Of a stretch of 24,868 nucleotides of DNA, positions 17,639-24,868 are shown in pieces. The stretch spans positions 1-24,868 of the forward strand of contig JBHENW010000035.1 in assembly GCA_046261875.1 (NCBI GenBank). The letters run 5' to 3'. The stretch is from JBHENW01 sp046261875 (GTDB lineage: Bacteria > Acidobacteriota > Thermoanaerobaculia > UBA5066 > Gp7-AA6). Positions within the stretch are counted from its first letter, which is position 1. Each line of letters begins with the position of its first letter. The translations under genes were made by a program, and so were the position numbers. The notes under the pieces were generated by a model. The model was not told the origin of the DNA. It searched no databases and saw only the letters and a list, made by a program, of their open reading frames with translations.

Positions 17639-17658
17639 GCGTCCGGTGAGCCGGACGC
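17639..17658 (+). promoter_or_regulatory. Intercistronic hairpin before the second BON gene
   Basis: GCGTCCGG (17639-17646) and CCGGACGC (17651-17658) form a perfect 8-bp stem with loop TGAG. It ends four bases before the AGGAGG ribosome binding site (17663-17668) of BON gene 2 and has no T tract. It could set differential stability or translation of the two cistrons. Confidence 0.6.
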
Positions 17659-17672
17659 GAAGAGGAGGCAAC

Positions 17673-17993
17673 ATGATCCATCGTTCTCGGTTTCTCGGCG
17701 CCTTGCTCGGGGTGTTAGTGCTCGGCCTGGTCGCCGGATGTACGACGACTCAGACTCCCGGCGAGCAGGTCGACGACAACGCGATCCACACGGCGGTAAA
17801 GGCCAAGCTGACGGCCGATCGGTTCTCCAACATCGTCAACGTGGACATCAACGTGACCAATGGGGTCGTAACCCTCGCCGGCGAAGTCCCGAACGAGGAA
17901 GTGCGCCGCGAGGCGGAGACCGAGGCCCGCAGCGTGGACGGCGTCGTCCGGGTCGTCAACAACCTGCAGGTGAAGAACCCTCCCTCGCCGTAA
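17673..17993 (+). CDS. BON-domain lipoprotein 2
   Basis: 106 aa, a tandem duplicate of the preceding gene. AGGAGG lies at 17663-17668. The signal peptide ends in the lipobox LVAGC with Cys23. The mature BON domain repeats the same blocks (AIHTAVKAKLTADRFSNI, VDINVTNGVVTLAGEVP, VDGVVRVVNNLQV). DNA identity with the first copy is clear in the domain and weaker in the signal peptide, as expected for a duplication under purifying selection. A strong terminator follows, so the pair is probably a two-gene transcript. Confidence 0.92.
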   Translation: MIHRSRFLGALLGVLVLGLVAGCTTTQTPGEQVDDNAIHTAVKAKLTADRFSNIVNVDINVTNGVVTLAGEVPNEEVRREAETEARSVDGVVRVVNNLQVKNPPSP

Positions 17994-18015
17994 GCGGCTG
18001 CCGGGGTTCTCTGCG

Positions 18016-18049
18016 ACGGGCCTGCCTCGCGGCACGGCCCGTTTTTCTT
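18016..18049 (+). terminator. Rho-independent terminator of the BON pair
   Basis: ACGGGCC (18016-18022) pairs with GGCCCGT (18036-18042). An inner TGCC (18023-18026) pairs with GGCA (18031-18034) around loop TCGC, with one bulged C. The stem is followed by TTTTTCTTT. It is a near-ideal intrinsic terminator. Confidence 0.9.
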
Positions 18050-18081
18050 TGACCGCGAGACTGCGCGGCCGAGGATGACGC

Positions 18082-18855
18082 ATGCCGACCTCGAAGCTGA
18101 CGATCGAGTACGACGGGACCCGCTACCGTGGCTGGCAAGCGCAGAAGAACACGGAGCGCACCGTCCAGGGGATGCTGCTCCGGGCGGCGGAAGAGCTCCT
18201 CGGCGAGAAGGTCTCCATTGGCGGCGCCGGACGGACGGACGCGGGGGTACACGCCCTCGCGCAGGTCGCCCACCTGCGTTGCCGCCGCGTCCTGCCGCTG
18301 GCGGCCATGGAGGCGGGGCTGAACGACCGGCTGCCACACGACGTGAACGTCCTGTTCGCCGAGGAGGCACCGGCGGGTTTCCACGCGCGCCACGACGCGG
18401 CCGCCCGCGTCTATCTCTACCGGATCTCGCGGCGCCGGAGCGCGTTCGACAAGCGCTACGTCTGGTGGGTGCGGGACCGTCTGGACGCCCCGCGGATGGC
18501 CGAGGCCGCCGGGCTCTTCTGCGAACGGCGCGACTTCGCCTCGTTCGCGGAGAACGCGGAGGGCCAGGACTCCACCGTCGTCGTCGTCGAGGAGAGTGCC
18601 GTCCGGGAACACGGGGACGAGATCCACTACCGGATCCGCGCGGCGCACTTCCTCTGGAAGATGGTCCGGCGGCTCGTGGGCACCCTCGTCGAGGTCGGAC
18701 GCGGCAATCTCGAAATGGGCGGCGTCGAGCGGCTGCTGCGCGAGAAGTCGGCGGATCCCGCGCGATGGACCGCGCCCCCCTCCGGCCTGTTCCTGGAAGA
18801 GGTGATCTACCCGGCCGCTAAAGAACCTCCGCGGCGGACTCGATCGCGCGGGTGA
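18082..18855 (+). CDS. truA: tRNA pseudouridine(38-40) synthase
   Basis: 257 aa, normal for TruA. It converts U38, U39 and U40 of tRNA anticodon stems to pseudouridine. IEYDGTRYRGWQ at the N terminus, the catalytic Asp53 in GGAGRTDAGVHA, FHARHDAAARVYLYRI and HFLWKMVRRLVGTLVEVGRG are all family motifs. CGAGG lies 7-8 bases before the ATG. The C terminus is slightly extended (AAKEPPRRTRSRG) and its last 38 bp overlap the end of purL on the other strand. Confidence 0.96.
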   Translation: MPTSKLTIEYDGTRYRGWQAQKNTERTVQGMLLRAAEELLGEKVSIGGAGRTDAGVHALAQVAHLRCRRVLPLAAMEAGLNDRLPHDVNVLFAEEAPAGFHARHDAAARVYLYRISRRRSAFDKRYVWWVRDRLDAPRMAEAAGLFCERRDFASFAENAEGQDSTVVVVEESAVREHGDEIHYRIRAAHFLWKMVRRLVGTLVEVGRGNLEMGGVERLLREKSADPARWTAPPSGLFLEEVIYPAAKEPPRRTRSRG

Positions 18856-21046
18856 AGGCGCCGGACCAGAGTTTTTTCAGCTCCGCGACCGCTTCGTCGA
18901 TCACGGACCCGCCGGCCAGGGAGATCCGGAGCCGCTCTCCGCCGACCTGGCCGATCTTCCCGAAGGAAACGCCTTCCTGCGAAGCGGCCGCGCGGACCGC
19001 CGGTTCGCGAGACGGGGGGAACGTGATCACCACCCGTCCCGTGGTCTCTCCGAACAGGAGCGCCGAAGGACGGATCGCGTCCTCCAGGAGGATCTCGGCG
19101 CCGAGTCCCGACTGCATGGAGCATTCCGCGACGGCCACGGCGAGGCCGCCATCGGCGACGTCATGGGCCGAAGAGAGGAGGCGCTCGCCGGCCATGCGCA
19201 GGAGGAGCCGGATGAGGCGCTCCTCCCCGTCCAGGTCCACCTCCGGGCAGGGGCCTTCATCCCGTCCGCGTATCACCCGCAGGTACTCGCTCGACCCGAG
19301 CTCGTCGCGGGTTTCTCCGAGGACCGCGATCCCGTCGCCTTCCTTGTCGAACGGCAGGCGGACGCGCTTTTCCACGTCGTCCAGGAGTCCCACCATGCCG
19401 ATCGTCGGAGTCGGCGGGATCGCGCGCCCGTCCGTCTCGTTGTAGAAGGAGACGTTCCCGGAGACGACCGGGACCTCGAGCGCGCGGCACGCCTCCGTGA
19501 TGCCACGGACCGCGGCTTCGAACTGTCCCATCACCTCCGGTCTCTCCGGGCTGCCGAAGTTCAGGCAATCCGTGACCGCGAGCGGACGGGCCCCGACGCA
19601 CGCCACGGACCTCGCGGCTTCCGCGACGGCGATCGCCGCGCCGCGGTAGGGGTCGGCCGCGCAGAAGAAAGGATTGACGTCGCTCTTCAGCGCGAGGGCT
19701 TTGCGGGTCCCCTTGACGCGCACGACGGCGGCGTCGCCCCCGGGCCGCTCGACCGTGTTGGTCCCAACCATGTGGTCGTACTGCGTCCAGATCCAGGACT
19801 TCTCGGCGATGTTGGGTGAGGCGAGGAGCCGCCGCAGGCACTCGCCGTAGTCCCGCGGCTCCGCCTCCTCCGGCCAGGCCGGGGCGGGCGCCGAGCGCGC
19901 CGGAGCCGCCGGGCGCTCGTACACCGGGGCGCGGTCGGCCAGCGGCGCTGTAGGCAGATCGGCCACGACTTTCCCTTCGAAGAAGAGGACGACGCGTCCC
20001 GACGAGGTCACCGTGCCGATCTCGACGGCGTCGAGCTCCCACTTGCGGAAGACCGAAAGGACCTCTTCCAGGCGGTCGCGTCGCGCGACGAGCAGCATCC
20101 GCTCCTGAGACTCGGAGAGCGCGATCTCGTACGGGGTCATCCCCTGCTCGCGCACCGGCACCCGCGAGAGGTCTATCTCCACGCCGCTGCCGGCCCGGCC
20201 CGCCATCTCGAACGTGGAGGACGTCAGTCCGGCGGCGCCCATGTCCTGGATCCCCACGACCGCGTCCGTCTGAAAGAGCTCCAGGCACGCTTCCATGAGG
20301 AGCTTCTCGGAGAACGGATCCCCGACCTGCACCGTCGGCCGCTTCTGCTGCGTTTCGTCGCCCGCGAACTCCTCGGACGCCATCGTGGCGCCGTGGATGC
20401 CGTCCCGTCCCGTCTTCGAGCCCACGTAGACGACCGGGTTGCCCGTTCCCTCCGCGCGGCCGCGGAAGATCCGGTCTTTCGCGACGACCCCGACGTTCAT
20501 GACGTTGACGAGGATGTTGCGGTCATAGGCGGGATGAAACGTCGTCTCTCCGCCGACCGTCGGAACCCCGATGCAGTTGCCGTACCCTGCGATGCCGCGG
20601 ACGACGCCGTCCACGAGGTGCCGCATCCGCGGGGCGTCCAGGTCGCCGAAGCGCAGCGAGTCGAGCGAGGCGATCGGGCGGGCGCCCATCGTGAAGATGT
20701 CCCGCAGGATCCCGCCCACGCCCGTCGCCGCGCCCTGGTAGGGCTCGATGTAGGACGGGTGGTTGTGGGACTCCATCTTGAAGGCGACGGCCAGGCCGTC
20801 CCCGATGTCCACGATCCCGGCGTTCTCCCCCGGCCCCTGGATCACGGCGGGGCCGGCGACCGGCAGCTTCCGCAGGTGGACCCGCGAAGATTTGTAGGAG
20901 CAGTGCTCGCTCCACATCGCGGAAAAAATGCCGAGCTCGACGAGGTTTGGCTCCCGGCCGAGGATCTCGAGGATCCTCGCATACTCCTCGGAGGAAAGGT
21001 TGTGCTCGGCGACCAGGGCGGGCGTGAGGGCGGTCACGGCGGTCAC
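18818..21046 (-). CDS. purL: Phosphoribosylformylglycinamidine synthase, synthetase subunit
   Basis: 742 aa, the small PurL type that works with PurS and PurQ. It makes FGAM from FGAR, ATP and ammonia. Recognisable blocks are SAMWSEHCSYKSS (catalytic His48), FKMESHNHPSYIEPYQGAATGVGG, GGETTFHPAYDRN, IQDMGAAGLTSSTFEMA, ESQERML, LNFGSPERPEV, VVSGNVSFYNET and SAHDVADGGLAVAVAE. The GTG start overlaps the purQ stop (GTGA). It is last in the operon MBL-purS-purQ-purL and its end overlaps truA by 38 bp. Confidence 0.97.
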   Translation of the reverse strand: MTAVTALTPALVAEHNLSSEEYARILEILGREPNLVELGIFSAMWSEHCSYKSSRVHLRKLPVAGPAVIQGPGENAGIVDIGDGLAVAFKMESHNHPSYIEPYQGAATGVGGILRDIFTMGARPIASLDSLRFGDLDAPRMRHLVDGVVRGIAGYGNCIGVPTVGGETTFHPAYDRNILVNVMNVGVVAKDRIFRGRAEGTGNPVVYVGSKTGRDGIHGATMASEEFAGDETQQKRPTVQVGDPFSEKLLMEACLELFQTDAVVGIQDMGAAGLTSSTFEMAGRAGSGVEIDLSRVPVREQGMTPYEIALSESQERMLLVARRDRLEEVLSVFRKWELDAVEIGTVTSSGRVVLFFEGKVVADLPTAPLADRAPVYERPAAPARSAPAPAWPEEAEPRDYGECLRRLLASPNIAEKSWIWTQYDHMVGTNTVERPGGDAAVVRVKGTRKALALKSDVNPFFCAADPYRGAAIAVAEAARSVACVGARPLAVTDCLNFGSPERPEVMGQFEAAVRGITEACRALEVPVVSGNVSFYNETDGRAIPPTPTIGMVGLLDDVEKRVRLPFDKEGDGIAVLGETRDELGSSEYLRVIRGRDEGPCPEVDLDGEERLIRLLLRMAGERLLSSAHDVADGGLAVAVAECSMQSGLGAEILLEDAIRPSALLFGETTGRVVITFPPSREPAVRAAASQEGVSFGKIGQVGGERLRISLAGGSVIDEAVAELKKLWSGAFTRAIESAAEVL

Positions 21047-21738
21047 CGCTCCGCGAGAGCGGTGACTGCCGACTCGAACATGGCGCGCCCCGCGGCATTG
21101 CCGAGCAGCCCTTCCGCGCAGCGGTCGGGATGCGGCATGAGGCCCACGACGTTGCCTTCTCGGTTCGCGATCCCGGCGATCGCTTCCATCGCGCCGTTCG
21201 GGTTCGCCGCGTCTTCCAGCCGCCCGGAGGCATCGCAGTACCGGAAGACGACGCGGCCTTCCCCGTTGAGCTCGGCCAGGGCCTCCGGCGGGGCGACGTA
21301 ATTGCCCTCCATGTGCCCGATCGGCATCCGCACGACCTCCCCCGGCTCGTAGAGGCGGGTGAAGGCGGTCCTGTTCGAATCGACCCGCAGGTTCACGTCG
21401 CGGCAGACGTAGCGCAGGCCCCGATTGACCCGCACGGCCCCCGGGAGGAGCCCCGCCTCGAGAAGGACCTGGAAGCCGTTGCAGATGCCGAGCACCGGGC
21501 CTCCGCCGCGCGCGAAATCCGCCACGCTCTCCATGACGGGAGAGAAACGGGCCAGCGCCCCGGCCCGGAGATAGTCGCCGTAGGCGAAGCCGCCGGGGAG
21601 GATCACGGCATCGGCCCCTTTGAGGTCCCGATCGCGGTGCCAGACGTACTCCCACGCGGCGCCCGGCAGGCTCTCGACCACCCAGGCGCAGTCGGCCTCG
21701 CAGTTGGATCCGGGGAAGACGACGATGCCGAACTTCAC
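21043..21738 (-). CDS. purQ: Phosphoribosylformylglycinamidine synthase, glutaminase subunit
   Basis: 231 aa class I glutamine amidotransferase supplying ammonia to PurL. FGIVVFPGSNCEAD is the typical PurQ N terminus. The nucleophile is Cys86 in LGICNGFQVL, with His203 in LMPHPDR. The usual triad acid is Glu two residues after His (HPE); here the residue is Asp205. The GTG start overlaps the purS stop (GTGA) and the gene overlaps purL in the same way. The frame is open upstream into purS but without family similarity. Confidence 0.96.
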   Translation of the reverse strand: MKFGIVVFPGSNCEADCAWVVESLPGAAWEYVWHRDRDLKGADAVILPGGFAYGDYLRAGALARFSPVMESVADFARGGGPVLGICNGFQVLLEAGLLPGAVRVNRGLRYVCRDVNLRVDSNRTAFTRLYEPGEVVRMPIGHMEGNYVAPPEALAELNGEGRVVFRYCDASGRLEDAANPNGAMEAIAGIANREGNVVGLMPHPDRCAEGLLGNAAGRAMFESAVTALAER

Positions 21739-21977
21739 GGCTCGACCCGCACGTCGTACCCTTCGACGACGGTGTTCGCGAGGAGCTCCTCGGCCATCTT
21801 CCGGGCCTCCCGCTCGACGCTCGCGCGGTCCTCCCCCTCGACGTCGATCAGGAAGACCTTGCCCGCGCGCACGTCGCGGACCGATTTGTGCCCCAGGCGT
21901 TCGAGCGCCGCCTCGATCGCCTTCCCCTGCGGATCGAGGACGCCGTCCTTGGGGTAGACGCGGACTTCGACTCTCAC
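21735..21977 (-). CDS. purS: Phosphoribosylformylglycinamidine synthase, PurS subunit
   Basis: 80 aa, the normal size. PurS bridges PurQ and PurL and may guide ammonia between them. VRVYPKDGVLDPQGKAIEAALERLGH and the C-terminal ELLANTVVEGYDV are the family signature. It starts with GTG overlapping the stop of the upstream metallo-beta-lactamase gene and ends overlapping the purQ start. Confidence 0.96.
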   Translation of the reverse strand: MRVEVRVYPKDGVLDPQGKAIEAALERLGHKSVRDVRAGKVFLIDVEGEDRASVEREARKMAEELLANTVVEGYDVRVEP

Positions 21978-22744
21978 GCTTCGAAAGGGTCGTAGCCCCG
22001 GAGCTGGTCCGCGGTGTCGATCGAGGCGCCCGCCCCCGCCTGCTCGACCGCCTCGGCAAGCGCCGCGAGAGCGAGCGGCGGGGAGTTGTTCACCCGGGAG
22101 AGGTGCGTCGCCACGACCCGGCGCAAGGGATCTCCCGCCCCGCGCCGGATCGCTTCGGCGGACTGGCGGTTGGAAAGGTGGCCCCAGCCGCCCGAGATCC
22201 TGCGCTTGAGAAACCAGCCGTAGGGGCCGTCGCGGAGCATGTCCTCGTCGTGGTTCATCTCGAGCATGAGCGTCGTCGCTCCGCGGAGAAAGTCCACGAA
22301 ACCGGCTTCCGCTCGTCCCATGTCCGTCGCGATCACGACGCGCGCGTCATCGCCCTCGAAGGCGAAGGCGACCGGCTCGTTGGCGTCGTGCGGCGTCGGG
22401 AAGGCGCGGAACCCGAGGTCGCCCAGGCGGTCGTCGCGGCCGCAGAACACCCGGAGGAAGGGGGTGAAGAGGGTCCCCTCGAGCCCGAGAGCGGCGGCAG
22501 TCCCCTCGGTGGCGAAGATGGGGCAACCCCAGCGGGCCGAGAAGGCCAGCGCTCCCCCGGCATGGTCGCCGTGCTCGTGCGTCAGGAAGATCCCGCTGAT
22601 CGTCTCCGGAGAGATGCCGCGCTCTTCCATCCGGCGCTCGAGCTCCTTGCCCGACAGGCCGGCGTCTACCAGGACGCGGGTCCGTCCGGTCTCGAGCACG
22701 CACGCATTGCCGCCGGAACCCGACGCGAGGATGGAGACCCGCAC
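21974..22744 (-). CDS. YycJ/WalJ-like metallo-beta-lactamase fold hydrolase
   Basis: 256 aa. SILASGSGGNACVLETGRTRVLVDAGLSGK at the N terminus and THEHGDHAGG (His56, His58, Asp60, His61) are typical of the YycJ/WalJ subgroup of MBL-fold proteins, which are predicted exonucleases linked to DNA repair or cell-wall control in other bacteria. Further ligands are likely in PTPHDANEP, IATDMG and ATHLSRVNNS, with EMNHDEDML also present. The start is GTG without a clear ribosome binding site. It is the first gene of the purSQL operon (4-bp overlap with purS), a link to purine synthesis probably of transcription rather than function. Confidence 0.9.
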   Translation of the reverse strand: MRVSILASGSGGNACVLETGRTRVLVDAGLSGKELERRMEERGISPETISGIFLTHEHGDHAGGALAFSARWGCPIFATEGTAAALGLEGTLFTPFLRVFCGRDDRLGDLGFRAFPTPHDANEPVAFAFEGDDARVVIATDMGRAEAGFVDFLRGATTLMLEMNHDEDMLRDGPYGWFLKRRISGGWGHLSNRQSAEAIRRGAGDPLRRVVATHLSRVNNSPPLALAALAEAVEQAGAGASIDTADQLRGYDPFEA

Positions 22745-22820
22745 GGAAAACTACGATAGCAGATGGCGGTCCCCCAGAAGATGTCCGACCCCCCGCCGGC
22801 ACCGCGCGCCGGGCAGCGCG

Positions 22821-23270
22821 TCAGGCTTTGCCGGTGGATCCGAAGCCGCCCGCTCCGCGCGGACTCTCGGGCAACTCTTCCACGAGCTCGAAACGCGCCC
22901 GCGCCACGGGCGCAATCACGAGCTGCGCGATGCGATCTCCGCGCTTCAGCGTCACGGGCTCCGTTCCCAGGTTCGCCACGATCACGCGGATCTCGCCGCG
23001 GTAATCGCTGTCGATCGTGCCCGGCGCGTTCAAGAGCGCCAGACCCGCGTCGTGCGCGAGGCCGCTCCGGATGCGAATCTGCCCCTCGTAGCCCTCCGGG
23101 ATCGCCACGGCGATGCCCGTGGGAACGAGCGTGCGCCCGCCCGGTGTGATCGTCAGCTCGGCCTGGATCGCCGCGCGCAGGTCGCAGCCCGCGGACCCGG
23201 GCGTGGCGTAGACCGGCGCCTGCAGGCCCTCTCCGTGAGGGAGCAGCGACAGCGGGACGAGGACCTCCAT
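22821..23270 (-). CDS. dut: dUTP diphosphatase (dUTPase)
   Basis: 149 aa trimeric dUTPase that hydrolyses dUTP to dUMP and PPi. All five motifs are present in order: PGSAGCDLRA, IRSGLA, NAPGTIDSDYRGE (catalytic Asp), GDRIAQLVI and RGAGGFGSTG. The ATG at 23270 is used; the ribosome binding site is weak. A 76-bp gap separates it from the next minus-strand gene (the MBL gene); no clear terminator is seen there, so cotranscription is possible. It diverges from a kinase gene with only 22 bp between. Confidence 0.97.
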   Translation of the reverse strand: MEVLVPLSLLPHGEGLQAPVYATPGSAGCDLRAAIQAELTITPGGRTLVPTGIAVAIPEGYEGQIRIRSGLAHDAGLALLNAPGTIDSDYRGEIRVIVANLGTEPVTLKRGDRIAQLVIAPVARARFELVEELPESPRGAGGFGSTGKA

Positions 23271-23292
23271 ACGGGCGTATTCTTCAACAAAA

Positions 23293-24868
23293 GTGGCGAT
23301 TTCACCCGGCAGCCGCCTCGGGCCCTACGAGATTACCGGTGTGCTCGGCAAAGGGGGCATGGGCGAGGTCTTTCGGGCACTGGACCCTCGCCTGAATCGC
23401 TCGGTCGCCATCAAAATTCTCCCGCCCGCCTCCGCCGGCCCGGACAGCGCCCGCCGGTTCGAGCGGGAAGCCCGGGCGGTCGCTTCTCTTTCTCATCCTC
23501 ACATCGTCGCGCTCTTCGACGTGGGCGAGCAGGACGGGGTCCGCTACGTCGTCACCGAGCTGATCGAGGGCCAAACACTCAGGGAGCAGCTCGCGCGTGG
23601 TCCCCTTCGGGCTTCCGAGGCGGCGAAGCTCGCGGCCGAAGTGGCGGATGGCCTCGCGGCGGCGCACGAGAGGGGGCTCGTGCATCGCGACATCAAGCCC
23701 GAGAACATCGTGATCACCCCAGCGGGCCGCGCCAAGATCCTCGACTTCGGCCTGGTGAGGGAAGACCCGGCCTCGGCAGGCGCGTCGGATTCGGACTCGC
23801 ATCCGACCATGAGCGCCCTGACGGAGCCCGGAATGATCTCGGGCACGGTGGGCTACATGAGCCCGGAACAGATTCGTGGAGAGCCCGTGGATGCCCGCTC
23901 GGACATCTTCGCGCTGGGGGCCGTGCTCTACGAGATGGTCACGGGGCGCCGCGCCTTCTCCGCGGGCTCCAAGATCGAGACCTTGAACGCCATCCTGAAG
24001 GAGGAGCCCACCCCTGCTCCTTCCGACGTCCGGCTTCCCGAGGAGCTCTCACGAATCCTCCGCCGATGCCTCGCCAAGCGGAAGGATGATCGCTATCACT
24101 CCGCCGCGGACCTCTCCCACGACTTGAGCGCCGTCGCGGCGGGCAGCGGCTCCGCGCCGGCGATTTCCGTCCCCGCGGCCCGCCCGTTTCCCGCGAAGCG
24201 GCTCGTCTTCTTCGCCATCGCGGCGGCCGTCGCCATGGCCCTGGCGATCGTCCTGGTTTCCCGACGGCGGCCGGCTGCCGCGAGCCTTCCGCGAACCCTC
24301 GCGGTGCTGCCGTTCCGGATGATCGGGGAGGAGCAGACGGCGCACTTCGGGCTGGGCCTCGCCGATTCCCTGATCGGACGCCTCGCCTCCGTCTCCGAGC
24401 TGACCGTCCGCCCCACGAGCGCGATCAGCCGTTTCGAGAAGGACCCGATCGACGCCCGTCAGGCCGGCGACCAGCTCGACGTCGAAGGGGTGCTCGAAGG
24501 CACGCTCCAGAAGCTCGAGGGCGTGACGAGAGTCTCCGTGCAGCTCACCGACGTCTCGCGCGGAGCCATCGTCTGGAGCGACCGGCTGGAGCTGCCCGAG
24601 GGCCGTCTCTTCGAGGTTCAGGACGAGATCGCGCGGCGCGTCGTGGATGGGCTGCGCGTGAAGATCGCCCCGACCGAGAGAATTGGCCAACAGAAGGCGC
24701 AGCAGGTTCCCGATGCCGTCATGGAGGAGTACTTCGCCGCGCGAGCGCGTCTTCCGGAGACGATGCGGATGAGCCCGGCGGGGAGGCGTGAGATGGTTGC
24801 CCACTTCGACCGGATCCTGGAAAAAGCGCCGAACTTCGCGCGGGCGATCGGCGGCCGGTCGTACGCCC
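23293..24868 (+). CDS. Transmembrane Ser/Thr protein kinase with FlgO/TolB-like sensor domain (3' end off window)
   Basis: At least 525 aa, cut by the window edge. The GTG start gives MAISPGSRLGPYEI. The kinase domain shows the ATP loop GKGGMG (19-24), Lys41 in VAIKILPP, HRDIKPEN (131-138), DFG (151-153) and SPEQIRG (190-196). A membrane helix (about 303-322, LVFFAIAAAVAMALAIVLV) places the kinase in the cytoplasm and the rest outside it. Residues from about 333 (RTLAVLPFRMI, GLGLADSLIGRLASV, VEGVLEGTLQKL, FEVQDEIARRVVDGL) match the TolB/FlgO-like region often seen before TPR repeats in acidobacterial kinases and cyclase-type regulators. A TPR array probably follows outside the window. It belongs to the same broad family as the broken kinase at 12130-14700 but has a different sensor part and is intact here. 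Confidence 0.93.
   Translation, partial: MAISPGSRLGPYEITGVLGKGGMGEVFRALDPRLNRSVAIKILPPASAGPDSARRFEREARAVASLSHPHIVALFDVGEQDGVRYVVTELIEGQTLREQLARGPLRASEAAKLAAEVADGLAAAHERGLVHRDIKPENIVITPAGRAKILDFGLVREDPASAGASDSDSHPTMSALTEPGMISGTVGYMSPEQIRGEPVDARSDIFALGAVLYEMVTGRRAFSAGSKIETLNAILKEEPTPAPSDVRLPEELSRILRRCLAKRKDDRYHSAADLSHDLSAVAAGSGSAPAISVPAARPFPAKRLVFFAIAAAVAMALAIVLVSRRRPAAASLPRTLAVLPFRMIGEEQTAHFGLGLADSLIGRLASVSELTVRPTSAISRFEKDPIDARQAGDQLDVEGVLEGTLQKLEGVTRVSVQLTDVSRGAIVWSDRLELPEGRLFEVQDEIARRVVDGLRVKIAPTERIGQQKAQQVPDAVMEEYFAARARLPETMRMSPAGRREMVAHFDRILEKAPNFARAIGGRSYA

Noticed and set aside
18818..18855. Frameshift or misassembly at the truA/purL overlap
   Set aside because: Both proteins end at normal lengths with family-like C termini; a 38-bp convergent overlap is short and plausible.

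Overview
The window is GC-rich bacterial chromosome, densely coding, with many GTG and TTG starts and many 4-bp stop/start overlaps. It probably comes from an uncultured Acidobacteriota member, perhaps Thermoanaerobaculia-like. The clues are the style of the 16S fragment (for example the AATACAGAGG stretch after the 530 loop) and two transmembrane Ser/Thr kinases fused to TolB-like sensor regions, which are common in that phylum. This placement is an inference; the 16S fragment should be searched to settle it.

Left edge (1-1175): the 5' part of a 16S rRNA gene on the minus strand, with its promoter (TTGACA-N17-TATAGT), a boxA-like element and a leader of about 400 nt. The purN terminator lies just upstream. 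Next come purN (minus), a secreted SnoaL/DUF4440-like protein (plus) and purM (minus).

Central minus-strand block (11486 down to 2324): purF, a secondary amidohydrolase, a 54-codon remnant of a class V aminotransferase, three tandem paralogous GT-C (GT39-like) membrane proteins, and purM. The genes are packed with overlaps or very small gaps and read as one operon in which surface-glycosylation-type genes sit between two purine genes.

11530-18855: a YdeI/OmpD-associated family protein (plus). Then a minus-strand set: a YjdF/DUF2238 membrane protein, an M28 peptidase, and a Ser/Thr kinase/TolB gene destroyed by three +1 frameshifts and one nonsense codon. Then plus-strand genes: a secreted HExxH protein, two tandem BON-domain lipoproteins with an intercistronic hairpin and a strong terminator, and truA.

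Right part: purL, purQ, purS and a YycJ/WalJ-type metallo-beta-lactamase protein form a tightly overlapping minus-strand operon, with dut upstream of it. A divergent, apparently intact Ser/Thr kinase with a FlgO/TolB-like sensor domain runs off the right edge.

The purine genes present cover PRPP to AIR: PurF, PurN, PurS/Q/L and PurM. PurD and the later steps are not in the window. No CRISPR array, tRNA, prophage or insertion sequence was seen.
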